Positions 21,871 to 31,245 of a stretch of DNA of 46,291 bases are shown here, one piece after another. This DNA is from Sporobacter termitidis (GTDB taxonomy: Bacteria > Bacillota > Clostridia > Oscillospirales > Oscillospiraceae). A program made the translations under genes and the position numbers. Each line of letters starts with the position of its first letter. Within the stretch, counting starts at the first letter, position 1. The stretch lies in assembly GCA_029267955.1 (NCBI GenBank), contig JAJUHI010000002.1, forward strand, positions 1 through 46,291, given 5' to 3'. Below the pieces are notes generated by a model, which was not told the origin of the DNA, did not search any database, and worked only from the letters and a program-made list of their open reading frames with translations.

Positions 21871-22961
21871 ACGTTGAACCGGTAGGTCACGACGTCGCCG
21901 TCTTTCATGACGTAATCCTTGCCCTCCGAGCGGATCAGGCCCCGCTCCCGGGCGGCGTTCATGGAGCCGCAGGCTTTTAAGTCCTCAAAGGCCACCACCT
22001 CGGCCCGGATAAAGCCCCGCTCAAAATCAGAATGGATTTTGCCCGCCGCCTGGGGCGCCTTTGTGCCGTTTTTAATCGTCCAGGCCCGGACCTCGTCCGG
22101 ACCCGCCGTGAGAAACGAGATTAACCCCAACAGGCTGTAGGAGCATTTGATCAGCCGGTCCAGCCCGGACTCCTTGAGCCCCAGCTCCTCCAGGAACAGC
22201 TGCTTGTCCGCCTCATCCAGCTGTGCGATTTCCGCCTCCGTTTTGGCGCAGATGGGCAACACTTGCGAGCCCTCAGCGTCGGCGTAGGCCTTGACGCTTT
22301 GATAGTAGCTGCTGTTTTCAAACCCGGCCAAAAAGGTCTTTTCATCAAAATTGGCCGCATAAATAACCGGCTTGAGGGTTAAAAGCTCGCTGGTGGCGAT
22401 CAGCTCCCTGTCCTCCGGGGAACAGTCGTAGTTTCTGGCGGCCTTTCCGTCGTTGAGATGGGCCAGCAGCCCCTCAAAAACCTCCGCCTCGCGGAGAAAC
22501 TTCTTGTCGCCCTTTCCGGCTTTTTTCGCCTTGTCAATGCGCCGTTCCACCATCTCCATATCGGCCATAACAAGCTCCAGGTTGATGATCTCAATATCCC
22601 GCAGGGGGTTGGCGCCGCCCTCCACGTGGACCACGTCCGGATCGTCAAAGCACCGGACCACATGGACAATGGCGTCGGTCATGCGGATGTTGGACAAAAA
22701 CTTGTTGCCTAGGCCCTCGCCCTTCGACGCGCCCCGGACAAGCCCCGCGATGTCCACAAACTCGATGACGGCGGGGGTGAATTTTTTCGGCGCGTACATG
22801 TCGCGCAGATAGACAAGCCGCTCGTCCGGCACGCTCACGACGCCTACATTGGGGTCGATGGTGCAAAAGGGGTAGTTGGCGCTCTCCGCGCCGGCATTTG
22901 TGATGGCATTGAATAAAGTGGACTTGCCCACGTTCGGCAGCCCGACGATGCCCAGCTTCAT
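21867..22961 (-). CDS. ychF: Redox-regulated ATPase YchF
   Basis: 364 aa; MKLGIVGLPNVGKSTLFNAITNAGAESANYPFCTIDPNVGVV; C-terminal TGS domain. Confidence 0.97.
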   Translation of the reverse strand: MKLGIVGLPNVGKSTLFNAITNAGAESANYPFCTIDPNVGVVSVPDERLVYLRDMYAPKKFTPAVIEFVDIAGLVRGASKGEGLGNKFLSNIRMTDAIVHVVRCFDDPDVVHVEGGANPLRDIEIINLELVMADMEMVERRIDKAKKAGKGDKKFLREAEVFEGLLAHLNDGKAARNYDCSPEDRELIATSELLTLKPVIYAANFDEKTFLAGFENSSYYQSVKAYADAEGSQVLPICAKTEAEIAQLDEADKQLFLEELGLKESGLDRLIKCSYSLLGLISFLTAGPDEVRAWTIKNGTKAPQAAGKIHSDFERGFIRAEVVAFEDLKACGSMNAARERGLIRSEGKDYVMKDGDVVTYRFNV

Positions 22962-23046
22962 TTGTGTATTCCTTTCTGTATCGGCTATTCTGTTCAGACT
23001 TTAACGGGATAAACCGGCCTGCCCGCAGTTTTGTCGCCGGCCAAGG

Positions 23047-23886
23047 CTATTCCTTGGCGATATAGGCAATGCCCGCGGCGCCGGGGCCCACATGGGTGCC
23101 CACAATGGTGCCGATATCCGACTCCAGATAGTCTGTCAGGCAAAATTCCTTCGTCAAATAGTCAACCGTCTGCCGCAGCGCGTCCGGGGCGTTGGTGTGG
23201 CCGAATATCACCGGGAAGTCCGGGTCGGGGGGACTGGCGGCCATCTGCTCCTGTATGATTTTAAGCCCCGCCTTAAGGCCCCGGGCCTTGCCGATGGAGA
23301 TAACGCGCCCGTCGGTGATGGCGATAATGGGGTTGATACCCAAAAGGCCGCCCACAAAGGCCGTCGTTGTCGATATCCGCCCGCTCATCTTCAGATATTT
23401 GAGCGTATCCACCACGGCATACAGCCGGGCGCGGCCGATGAGGGCCCGGATGCGCGCGTCGATTTCCGCGGCGGTCAGCCCGCTGTCCCGGTACCGGACA
23501 GCCAGGCGCACCAAGAGCGCCAGCTCAAAGGTTGTGGTGCGGGAATCGATGACGAACACGTTGTCCCGGCCCACCTGGGCCCGCGCCACCTCCGCCGACT
23601 GACAGGTGCCGGACATCTCCGAGGAGATGAAAATGCCGACAACGTCGTCTCCGGCATCCGCAAAGCTCTGAAACAGCGGCACAAACTCACCGGGCGGCAC
23701 CTGGGAGGTGGTGGGCAGCGTCTCGGCGGCGGCCAGCTTTTTATAGAACTCCTCAAGGGGCAAATCGACCCCGTCCTTATAGGCCTCTTCTCCGAAATGA
23801 ACGGTCAGCGGGACGACCGTAATCCCCAGGGCAGCGGCGTCCTTCTGCGAAATGTCGCTGGTGCTGTCCGTGATAATTCTAACCAT
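23047..23886 (-). CDS. DegV family protein
   Basis: MVRIITDSTSDISQKDAAALGITVVPLTVHFGEEAYKDG. Confidence 0.93.
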   Translation of the reverse strand: MVRIITDSTSDISQKDAAALGITVVPLTVHFGEEAYKDGVDLPLEEFYKKLAAAETLPTTSQVPPGEFVPLFQSFADAGDDVVGIFISSEMSGTCQSAEVARAQVGRDNVFVIDSRTTTFELALLVRLAVRYRDSGLTAAEIDARIRALIGRARLYAVVDTLKYLKMSGRISTTTAFVGGLLGINPIIAITDGRVISIGKARGLKAGLKIIQEQMAASPPDPDFPVIFGHTNAPDALRQTVDYLTKEFCLTDYLESDIGTIVGTHVGPGAAGIAYIAKE

Positions 23887-23917
23887 TTCATGCTCCTTAT
23901 GCTTTGCGAAAAATCGT

Positions 23918-23956
23918 CTTGTATCATTTACTTGTATCATTTACTTGTATCATTTA
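23918..23956. repeat. Three perfect tandem copies of 13-bp CTTGTATCATTTA
   Basis: Read directly; 23918-23930, 23931-23943, 23944-23956. Confidence 0.97.
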
Positions 23957-24036
23957 TATGCAGCGCGCCGGGCGCAGGATGATTATACGGCATATCCGCC
24001 GCCGTGGCAACCATAACCGCAGCATCGCCGCTTATA

Positions 24037-24071
24037 TAAAAAAGAAGCAGCCGATTGATACCGGCCGCCTC
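24037..24071 (-). terminator. Terminator downstream of anti-sigma gene
   Basis: GAGGCGGCCG/CGGCTGCTTC stem followed by TTTTTT on minus strand. Confidence 0.65.
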
Positions 24072-24092
24072 CTATTCAAAAAGCCAAAATCA

Positions 24093-24977
24093 TTAATCTT
24101 CGGTGTAATACACCAGCGCGGTCTCGGCGTCCTCGTTGCCGATGACATAATTGGTGTAGCCTTCATTGATCAGCTCCCGCGCCACGTCGGCTGTAACCAC
24201 AAGACTGTACAGGCCGCCGCCCCGGTCCGTCTTCTCCACACCGGTCACATGGTCCGGCAGCGCGCCTTCAAAGGTGAACACCGCGTAATATATGACCAGC
24301 GTGTTTTCATCAACGCCGGCGATGCCGAGCTTAACGCCCGGATGGCGCGTTACCTGCGACGTCGAATCCACAGGCTGCCCGTCCGTCGCGGCGCCGTTTG
24401 GCGCGGGCGAGTCGGTCGCGGTCGCCATACCCGTCTGGGGCGTCTCAACGTCGGCGGAGGCCCCGGCTGCTTCGTACAGGAAAAGGCTCTCTTCGTCGCT
24501 TTTTGCCGCTTCAGTGCCGCCAAATTCGCCGCTGCCGGCTTCCGGGACCGCACTGTCCATCAGGACGCTGTCCGTGCCCCGCTCCGCCGTGTCCGCCATG
24601 TCGGGCGCTTCTACCCGGGCGCTCATTTTCGCTTTATTCCGGCCAAAATCAAACCGCTGCGGCGACACCGTAAACACCAGCGCCAGGCAGGCCGCGGCCG
24701 CCGCAAAGCTGATAATCACGGGGCGGACGGCCTTCCAACCGCCCGACCGGCGGCGGGGCAGCTTGCGTATCTTTTCCATAACGCCGGCGGCAAAGCCGTC
24801 CGGCACCTGGACCAGCGTCTCTTCGGCCGCTTCTGCAATGCTCCGGTAAGCCGACAGAAGAGCCCGGCACGACGCGCACCCGTCAAGATGCGCCAGCAGC
24901 AGCTTCTGCTCCTGCTCCGGCAGCTCGCCGTCGGCATAGCAGCTGATCATGTCCATATATTTTTTGCAATCAGCCAT
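24093..24977 (-). CDS. Anti-sigma factor with N-terminal zinc finger (zf-HC2) and one TM
   Basis: CKKYMDMISCYADGELPEQEQKLLLAHLDGCASCRALL; TM PVIISFAAAAACLALVFTV; overlaps sigma gene. Confidence 0.85.
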   Translation of the reverse strand: MADCKKYMDMISCYADGELPEQEQKLLLAHLDGCASCRALLSAYRSIAEAAEETLVQVPDGFAAGVMEKIRKLPRRRSGGWKAVRPVIISFAAAAACLALVFTVSPQRFDFGRNKAKMSARVEAPDMADTAERGTDSVLMDSAVPEAGSGEFGGTEAAKSDEESLFLYEAAGASADVETPQTGMATATDSPAPNGAATDGQPVDSTSQVTRHPGVKLGIAGVDENTLVIYYAVFTFEGALPDHVTGVEKTDRGGGLYSLVVTADVARELINEGYTNYVIGNEDAETALVYYTED

Positions 24978-25593
24978 GGCCCTCCACCTCCTTACCGGTT
25001 TTATGACGACCGCTCTTTGAAAAAGTTCCGTAACTGTTTAGAAGTGATACGAGATTCTGCCTGGCCCGGGACAGCCGCGATTTCACCGTTCCCTCGCTGA
25101 TGCCCAGCGTCGTGGCGATCTCCTCATAGCTCATGCCCGTCATTTCCCGCATCACGATGATTTCCCTGTGATGCTGCGGGAGCTCGTCTATCCCTCTGGA
25201 CAGCGCCTCCCGGAGCTCCCTTTTTTCGGCCTCGACGGCCGGCTCATACCGCGTGTCGGGGATCTCAAGATCCATATACTCGCCGTCGTCGTCGGTATAT
25301 GTAAGCGACGAAACGGGCGTCCGCTGTTTTTTTCGGATAAAATCCACGCAAATATTATATGTCATTCTATACAGCCATACGGAAAACCGGCTTTCCGCCC
25401 TGAAGTTGTGAAGCCCCGTATAAGCCTTGATAAACACTTCCTGCGATATATCCAGCGCATCGTTTTCGTTGCCTGTCATCTTCAGCGCCAGGTTGTACAC
25501 TTTCTTCTGGTTATCCAGCACCAGTGCCTCAAATGCCTCCGTTTCGCCGCGGCGCACCCGGTCAATGACCGCGCGTTCCTCCGCTGCCGTCAT
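24970..25593 (-). CDS. ECF RNA polymerase sigma factor (SigW/RpoE-like)
   Basis: 207 aa; sigma-70 region 2 NDALDISQEVFIKAYTGLHNFR and region 4 MSYEEIATTLGISEGTVKSRLSRARQ. Confidence 0.93.
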   Translation of the reverse strand: MTAAEERAVIDRVRRGETEAFEALVLDNQKKVYNLALKMTGNENDALDISQEVFIKAYTGLHNFRAESRFSVWLYRMTYNICVDFIRKKQRTPVSSLTYTDDDGEYMDLEIPDTRYEPAVEAEKRELREALSRGIDELPQHHREIIVMREMTGMSYEEIATTLGISEGTVKSRLSRARQNLVSLLNSYGTFSKSGRHKTGKEVEGHG

Positions 25594-25597
25594 GATC

Positions 25598-26566
25598 TCA
25601 CCTCAATTCGGTCTTGATGGCTTCCGCGAGCTTATAGATATCGGCCATCGTTTCGATTTTCGTAATCCTCTCCCTGTACTGTCCGGCGTTGCGCATCCCC
25701 TTCAAATACCAGGCAAAGTGCTTTCTGGCCTCTAGGCAGGCGATTTTCTCGCCCTTGACCTTCTCCGCCAGCTGAAACTGCGCCACCGCCGTGTCCACGC
25801 GCTGGGCCGGCGTCGGCGGCGGGGGAAGGGGCTTCCCCTCCAAAAGCGCCTGCGCCCGGCTGAAAATCCAGGGGTTGCCGAAGGCGCCCCTGCCGATCAT
25901 GGCCATGTCCGCGCCGGTATAGGACAGTATCCGCACGGCGTCCTCGGGCGTGAAAACATCGCCGTTGGCCAACACCGGGATTGAAAGCTGACGCTTGACC
26001 TCCCGGATGATGTCCCAGTCGGCCGTGCCGGCGTACATCTGCACCCGTGTCCGGCCGTGGACGGCCACAGCCGCCACGCCGGTCTCCTCGGCCATTTTCG
26101 CAAATTCCACGGCGTTGACCTTGCCCTTATCCCAGCCTTTGCGGATCTTCACCGTCACCGGGCAGCTGACGCTGCGCCGGACGGCTTCGATTATCCGCAT
26201 GGCCTTGTCCGGGTCCAGCATCAGCGCGCTGCCGTCGCCGCTTTTGACAATTTTACCCACAGGGCAGCCCATGTTGATATCGATGATGTCGCACCCGGAT
26301 ATCTCCCGGGCGATGGCGGCCGCCTCGCCCATGCAGGCCTCGTCGCTGCCGAAAATCTGGGCGGCCGCCGGATGCTCGTCCTCCCCCAGGCGGAGCAGGG
26401 ACCGCGTTTTGCCGTCCTGGTACACAAGCGCCTTGGCGCTGACCATTTCCGTATACGTCAGCCCCGCGCCAAAGGACCGGCAAACGGTGCGAAAGGCCAG
26501 ATCGCAGACGCCGGCCATGGGGGCAAGCGCCAGTTTTGAGTTGACCGCCACAGCGCCGATCTGCAC
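25598..26566 (-). CDS. dusB: tRNA-dihydrouridine synthase
   Basis: VQIGAVAVNSKLALAPMAGVCDLAFR; DINMGCPVGKIVKSGDGSALM; likely GTG start preceded by GGAGGG. Confidence 0.93.
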   Translation of the reverse strand: MQIGAVAVNSKLALAPMAGVCDLAFRTVCRSFGAGLTYTEMVSAKALVYQDGKTRSLLRLGEDEHPAAAQIFGSDEACMGEAAAIAREISGCDIIDINMGCPVGKIVKSGDGSALMLDPDKAMRIIEAVRRSVSCPVTVKIRKGWDKGKVNAVEFAKMAEETGVAAVAVHGRTRVQMYAGTADWDIIREVKRQLSIPVLANGDVFTPEDAVRILSYTGADMAMIGRGAFGNPWIFSRAQALLEGKPLPPPPTPAQRVDTAVAQFQLAEKVKGEKIACLEARKHFAWYLKGMRNAGQYRERITKIETMADIYKLAEAIKTELR

Positions 26567-26708
26567 GCTTGTCCCTCCAGACCTAAAAATAAAGCAGACG
26601 AGCAATGGTAACATTGTAGCCCAAAACAAAGGTGAAAGTCAACGCCTCCACAGGCTCAGGCTGTGGAGGCGCCGGGGGCGGCCCCTTGCTGGTGTCGTTA
26701 TGTACCTT

Positions 26709-27014
26709 TTATTCAGCTATGATCTCCAGTTCGCGGATTTTCATACTGTTCTTGTAAACCTTGATCAGATACAGCACATTCCCCTCGATCGGTCCAAAGG
26801 AAAACTGCCCCTCCTGGTCCGTAAACTGGCGGTCGATGAGCTTTTTATCCTTTCCGGAACGAAACAGCAGCACCAGCGCGTCGGGCACGGCCGCGCCCGT
26901 TTTGTCCAGCACCGTTCCGCACACGGCCGCCGCTTTCTCCGGCTCGATTTTGACGGTGGTCTCTATATGTTCGCCCTCGGAGGGTTTGAAATAAAATTTA
27001 CCAACGGAACTCAT
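26709..27014 (-). CDS. Carboxypeptidase-regulatory-like domain protein
   Basis: 101 aa; [23 protein letters not shown]...[24 protein letters not shown]. Confidence 0.65.
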   Translation of the reverse strand: MSSVGKFYFKPSEGEHIETTVKIEPEKAAAVCGTVLDKTGAAVPDALVLLFRSGKDKKLIDRQFTDQEGQFSFGPIEGNVLYLIKVYKNSMKIRELEIIAE

Positions 27015-27079
27015 TTGTCAACACCTCTGATTCATACACGCTCCTGAGATATTGTATAGGCAGACAAGCCCTTCCGTGC

Positions 27080-27108
27080 TTGACATTCCTGTCAGATTTA
27101 TATAGACT
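27080..27108 (+). promoter_or_regulatory. Sigma-A-like promoter for proS
   Basis: TTGACA-N17-TAGACT. Confidence 0.5.
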
Positions 27109-27151
27109 GATTGGGTTACTTTTATATGCAGCAGAAGGAGCGTTAAAGCAT

Positions 27152-28588
27152 ATGGCAAAGGAAAAAAAGGTACAGCAGATCACCGATATGGACGTTGATT
27201 TTGCCCAGTGGTTTACCGATGTGGTAACGAAAGCCGAGCTCATCGATTACGCCGGTGTCAAGGGCTTTTTTATCCTGCGACCTTACGCCTTTGCCATCTG
27301 GGAGAACATCCAGTCCATCCTGGACAAGCGTTTTAAGGACCTCGGGCATGAAAACGTGTCGATGCCCGTCCTCATCCCCGAGAGCCTCCTCCAGAAGGAA
27401 AAGGACCATGTGGAGGGCTTTGCGCCCGAGGTGGCCTGGGTCACCCACGGCGGCTCGGAGGAGCTCAGCGAGCGGCTGTGCGTCCGCCCCACCTCCGAAA
27501 CGCTGTTTTGCGACCACTGGAGCCACGTCCTGCGCTCCTGGCGCGACCTGCCGATGCTGTACAACCAGTGGTGCAGCGTGGTGCGCTGGGAGAAAACCAC
27601 GCGCCCCTTCCTCCGGGGCCGGGAGTTCCACTGGCAGGAAGGCCACACCCTGCACGCCACGCGGGAAGAGGCCGAGTTTGAGACCCAGCAGATGCTCAAC
27701 GTCTACGCCGATTTCTGCGAGAACAGCCTGGCGATGCCGGTTATTAAGGGCCAGAAGACGGAGAAGGAGAAATTCGCCGGCGCCGTGGCCACCTACACCG
27801 TGGAGTGCATGATGCACGACAAGAAAGCGCTGCAGGGCGGCACGTCCCATTATTTCGGAGACGGCTTTGCCCGGGCCTTCAATATTCAGTTTACCGACAA
27901 GGACAACAAGCTGGCCTATCCGCACCAGACCTCCTGGGGTATGTCCACGCGGATCATCGGCGGCATCATTATGACCCACGGCGACAACTCCGGCCTGGTG
28001 CTGCCGCCCAAAATCGCCCCCATCCAGGTGATGGTCATCCCCATCGCCATGCACAAGGAGGGCGTCCTTGAAAAGGCCGCCGAGCTGGTGTCGCGGCTCA
28101 AGGTCGCGGGCATACGTGTTAAGAGCGACGTCTCCGACCAGAGCCCGGGCTGGAAGTTTGCCGAATATGAGATGAAGGGCATCCCCCTGCGCATTGAGAT
28201 CGGCCCCAAGGATATCGAAGCCGGCCAGTGCATGGCCGTCCGCCGGGACAACGGCGAAAAAATCCCCGTCAGCCTGGACAGCCTTGAAAAGAGAATCCCC
28301 GAGCTATTAGAGGAGGTCCATCAGGGGCTCTACCTTAAAGCGAAGAAGAACCTGACCGAGAACACCCGCCCGGCCAAAACGGTCGAGGAGGTCAAGAGCA
28401 TCATCGCGGAGAAGGGCGGCTTTGTCAAAACCATGTGGTGCCGGGACCTGGAATGCGAGATGAAAATGAAAGAGCAGGCGGGCGTCACCTCCCGCTGCAT
28501 GCCCTTTGAGCAGGAAACCATCGCCGACACCTGCGTGTGCTGCGGCAAGCCGGCGGACACCATGGTCATCTGGGGCGTGGCTTATTGA
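27152..28588 (+). CDS. proS: Proline--tRNA ligase (archaeal/eukaryotic-like short form)
   Basis: [33 protein letters not shown]; start trimmed to ATG with AAGGAG upstream. Confidence 0.96.
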   Translation: MAKEKKVQQITDMDVDFAQWFTDVVTKAELIDYAGVKGFFILRPYAFAIWENIQSILDKRFKDLGHENVSMPVLIPESLLQKEKDHVEGFAPEVAWVTHGGSEELSERLCVRPTSETLFCDHWSHVLRSWRDLPMLYNQWCSVVRWEKTTRPFLRGREFHWQEGHTLHATREEAEFETQQMLNVYADFCENSLAMPVIKGQKTEKEKFAGAVATYTVECMMHDKKALQGGTSHYFGDGFARAFNIQFTDKDNKLAYPHQTSWGMSTRIIGGIIMTHGDNSGLVLPPKIAPIQVMVIPIAMHKEGVLEKAAELVSRLKVAGIRVKSDVSDQSPGWKFAEYEMKGIPLRIEIGPKDIEAGQCMAVRRDNGEKIPVSLDSLEKRIPELLEEVHQGLYLKAKKNLTENTRPAKTVEEVKSIIAEKGGFVKTMWCRDLECEMKMKEQAGVTSRCMPFEQETIADTCVCCGKPADTMVIWGVAY

Positions 28589-28600
28589 CCGATATATCAC

Positions 28601-28639
28601 CCGGGGAGACGGCGTATCCGCGCCGCCTCCCCGGTTTTT
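28601..28639 (+). terminator. Intrinsic terminator downstream of proS
   Basis: CCGGGGAGACGGCG-TATCCG-CGCCGCCTCCCCGG followed by TTTTT. Confidence 0.85.
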
Positions 28640-28663
28640 GCAGCCCCACCGTTTTTATTTATG

Positions 28664-28692
28664 TTGAAAAATCGGGATTTTTGTTATAAAAT
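28664..28692 (+). promoter_or_regulatory. Candidate promoter upstream of riboswitch
   Basis: TTGAAA-N17-TAAAAT. Confidence 0.5.
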
Positions 28693-28726
28693 ATGGTTTA
28701 TCCATATTGAATCCATATTAAACACT

Positions 28727-28842
28727 GCTCCGATAATGGCAAACCCGGCGAAAGCCGGGGACGCAAAACCACGGGTCTAAAGATAAAGCGACTGGGCGCA
28801 CAGTTATATCGCTTATTCCATGACGGCCGGGCTGCCGAAGAG
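28727..28842 (+). ncRNA. Cyclic di-GMP-I (GEMM) riboswitch
   Basis: ATGGCAAACCCGGCGAAAGCCGGGGACGCAAAACCACGGGTCTAAA...ATGACGGCCGGGCTGCCGA: GNRA tetraloop stem, GGGACGCAAA core and tetraloop-receptor helix all present. Confidence 0.92.
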
Positions 28843-28845
28843 GCC

Positions 28846-28891
28846 GCTAGCGCATTTGGCTGTGTGCCTTTTACAGGCATGCGGCTTTTTT
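28846..28891 (+). terminator. Likely riboswitch expression-platform terminator
   Basis: TGCCT-TTTAC-AGGCA with flanking CCGC/GCGG, then CTTTTTT. Confidence 0.6.
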
Positions 28892-28921
28892 CTGCGCGGC
28901 CATGTCGGCAGGGAGGTTCAC

Positions 28922-30205
28922 ATGATTAATCTCAGCGTCATCAAAAACATCAAACGCCTTAAAAAATGCGCGGCCGGGACGGTGATCACCGGCACCGGCA
29001 GCAAACATATCCTTTTTGTCGTCATCAAGGGCGAAATCGGCGTTTACACCGATTACAAGTTCCCGAGCAGCACAAAGACCGCGGCGCTGGGCCCCGGCGA
29101 CCTGTTCGTGGACTCGGCCCTGCTGCAGGACAAAAAGACGTCGTATACAACCGTCGCCCAGAGCGAGTCCATTATCCTGCCAATCGACAAGCAGAACGCG
29201 CTGGAGTTTATGCAGGAGGAGCCGGCGTTGGCCCTTGAGCTGCTCAAGGAGCTGTCCGCCCGGTATGACAGCATCGGCGCCGCTTACAAGGCGCTCACCG
29301 GGCAGTACTATCAGCACAGCGCCCAGCCGTCAGACAACGGCGTGCCGGCGGCGTCTGAAAATGGCGGCGCGGCGGCGCCCGAACCGGCGCCCCAGCCGCC
29401 AAGCGGCGTTGCAGGCAAAACAAGCGGCGCTTTAAAGGCTGCCGCCGCAAACGAAACCGCCGGCGCGCCCCAGGTTGCCGGCCTGTTCCCCGAAGGGCAC
29501 GGCCTGTACAGCTTAAAGCTCTGCGACCCGGAATCCCCGTACCTGATGACCAAGTCGTTTACCTGCCCCGTATGCGGCGGCAGTTTTACCGCTTCCGTGG
29601 TGCGGTCGTCAAAGCTTGTCGTCACGGCCACCGACCCGGATCTCCGGAATTACTACAAGGATATTGAGCCGCTTTACTATGAGGTGGTCACCTGCCCCCA
29701 CTGCCTGTACAGCGCGTTGCAGGACGTTTTTGACAAGCCGGACAAAAAGCGGCCGGCCATCCGGGAGGCGATGGAGGCCGTCAGAAACGGGGTGCAGATA
29801 CCCCTCGGCCCCGATAAAACCACCGAAACGGTGTTCGCGGGATATTATCTGGCTCTTCACTGCGCGCCGGTCAGTTTTGACAACCACCGGCTTCACATGG
29901 GCAGGCTGCTGTACAAGCTCAGCCGCGTTTACCGTGACGCCGGGGATGAAGCCATGGAAAAAAGTACCGCCGGCCAGGCTCTGGAGCATTTTCTTCACGT
30001 CTATTCCACGACCAGCATGCCCCAAAGCCAGGAGCAGCAGCTCTGCATCAACATCGCCGAGCTGTATTTCAAGCAAAACGATTACAACAACGCCGTGACC
30101 TTCTTCGCGAAAGCCCGGTCCCTGCACTGCACGCCCGCCCTTAAAAACCACATCAACAACCGCATTTACGACGTGCGCACCGCAGCCACCGAAAAGCGTC
30201 AGTAA
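28922..30205 (+). CDS. Cyclic-nucleotide-binding-domain protein with C-terminal DUF2225
   Basis: N-terminal Crp-like beta-roll (GTVITGTGSKHILFVVIKGEIGVYTDYK); low-complexity linker; DUF2225 CPVCGGSF...CPHCLYSAL; GGGAGG RBS. Confidence 0.8.
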   Translation: MINLSVIKNIKRLKKCAAGTVITGTGSKHILFVVIKGEIGVYTDYKFPSSTKTAALGPGDLFVDSALLQDKKTSYTTVAQSESIILPIDKQNALEFMQEEPALALELLKELSARYDSIGAAYKALTGQYYQHSAQPSDNGVPAASENGGAAAPEPAPQPPSGVAGKTSGALKAAAANETAGAPQVAGLFPEGHGLYSLKLCDPESPYLMTKSFTCPVCGGSFTASVVRSSKLVVTATDPDLRNYYKDIEPLYYEVVTCPHCLYSALQDVFDKPDKKRPAIREAMEAVRNGVQIPLGPDKTTETVFAGYYLALHCAPVSFDNHRLHMGRLLYKLSRVYRDAGDEAMEKSTAGQALEHFLHVYSTTSMPQSQEQQLCINIAELYFKQNDYNNAVTFFAKARSLHCTPALKNHINNRIYDVRTAATEKRQ

Positions 30206-30223
30206 TATTTGCTTTGCATAATA

Positions 30224-30248
30224 AAACTGCCGGTCAATCCGGCAGTTT
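30224..30248. terminator. Bidirectional terminator between convergent CNB-DUF2225 gene and nfo
   Basis: AAACTGCCGG-TCAAT-CCGGCAGTTT with T/A tracts. Confidence 0.88.
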
Positions 30249-30253
30249 TTTCA

Positions 30254-31090
30254 TCATTCTTCCTCGTACAGGCTGCGCAGCAGGCGGATCTCCCGGGCAT
30301 AGCCCTCCAGCTCGTTGGGCGTCTCCAGGTAAAAGGGCAGGTGCCGCAGCCGGGGGTGGTTGATGATTGTTTTCAGCACCTCAACGCCCAGGGAGCCGTC
30401 GCCGATTTTCTCATGCCGGTCCTTATGGCTGCCGAAGGGGTTTTTGCTGTCATTGATATGGATGGCGCGCAGGCGCTCCAATCCGATGACGCGGTCAAAC
30501 TCCGCCAGCACGCCGTCAAGATCGCCGGCGATATCATAACCGGCGTCATAGACATGGCAGGTGTCCAGGCACACGCCCAGCTTCTCCTGCAGCATCACCT
30601 TGTCGATGATCGCCCGCAGCTCCTCAAACCGGCCGCCCACCTCGGAGCCCTTGCCCGACATGGTCTCCAGCAGGACGATGGTCGTCTGGTCCGGCGACAG
30701 GACGTCGTTGAGCAGGGCGGCAATCAGGTCAATCCCCGCCTCAACGCCCTGACCCACATGACTGCCGGGGTGGAAGTTGTACATATTCCCGGGGAGATAC
30801 TCCATCCGGCGTATATCATCCGCCATAGTCTCCCGGGCAAAGGTCCGCAAATTCTCCTTCGCGGCACAGGGGTTAAGGGTGTAGGGCGCATGGGCCAGCA
30901 GGTCGGTAATCCCATTTGCACCCGCAAGCTCCAAAAACGCGGCGATGTCCTTTTCGTCAATGGCCTTTGCAGCGCCGCCGCGGGGGTTGCGCGTAAAAAA
31001 CTGAAACACGTTGGCGTCTATGGAAACCGCGCTTTTTCCCATGGCCAGATAACCGTCGGAGGCGGACAGGTGGCAGCCGATCTTCAACAT
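30254..31090 (-). CDS. nfo: Deoxyribonuclease IV (endonuclease IV)
   Basis: 278 aa; [57 protein letters not shown]. Confidence 0.95.
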   Translation of the reverse strand: MLKIGCHLSASDGYLAMGKSAVSIDANVFQFFTRNPRGGAAKAIDEKDIAAFLELAGANGITDLLAHAPYTLNPCAAKENLRTFARETMADDIRRMEYLPGNMYNFHPGSHVGQGVEAGIDLIAALLNDVLSPDQTTIVLLETMSGKGSEVGGRFEELRAIIDKVMLQEKLGVCLDTCHVYDAGYDIAGDLDGVLAEFDRVIGLERLRAIHINDSKNPFGSHKDRHEKIGDGSLGVEVLKTIINHPRLRHLPFYLETPNELEGYAREIRLLRSLYEEE

Positions 31091-31154
31091 TGTTTTTTTA
31101 TCCTTTCACAGCTTTTGTATACAACCATTTTACCACACCGGCGTCATAAAGTCA

Positions 31155-31183
31155 TTGTGAACATGTCCTGCCGGTGTTAAAAT
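31155..31183 (+). promoter_or_regulatory. Candidate sigma-A promoter of fumarase-alpha-like gene
   Basis: TTGTGA-N17-TAAAAT. Confidence 0.5.
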
Positions 31184-31245
31184 AGGCCCATATACGTATC
31201 GGCCGGCAACATGCCGGTTTTGGACGATCTTGCCCGGAGGAACTT

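Noticed and set aside
23904-25100. 398-aa plus-strand ORF
   Set aside because: Antisense to the anti-sigma factor gene and running through the tandem repeat; Arg/His/Gly-rich shadow translation.
27015-27151. Possible T-box leader upstream of proS
   Set aside because: No T-box sequence (AGGGTGGNACCGCG) or terminator in the short leader.
28820-28921. N-terminal extension of the CNB-DUF2225 ORF
   Set aside because: Overlaps riboswitch aptamer and terminator; the real start is ATG 28922 after GGGAGG.
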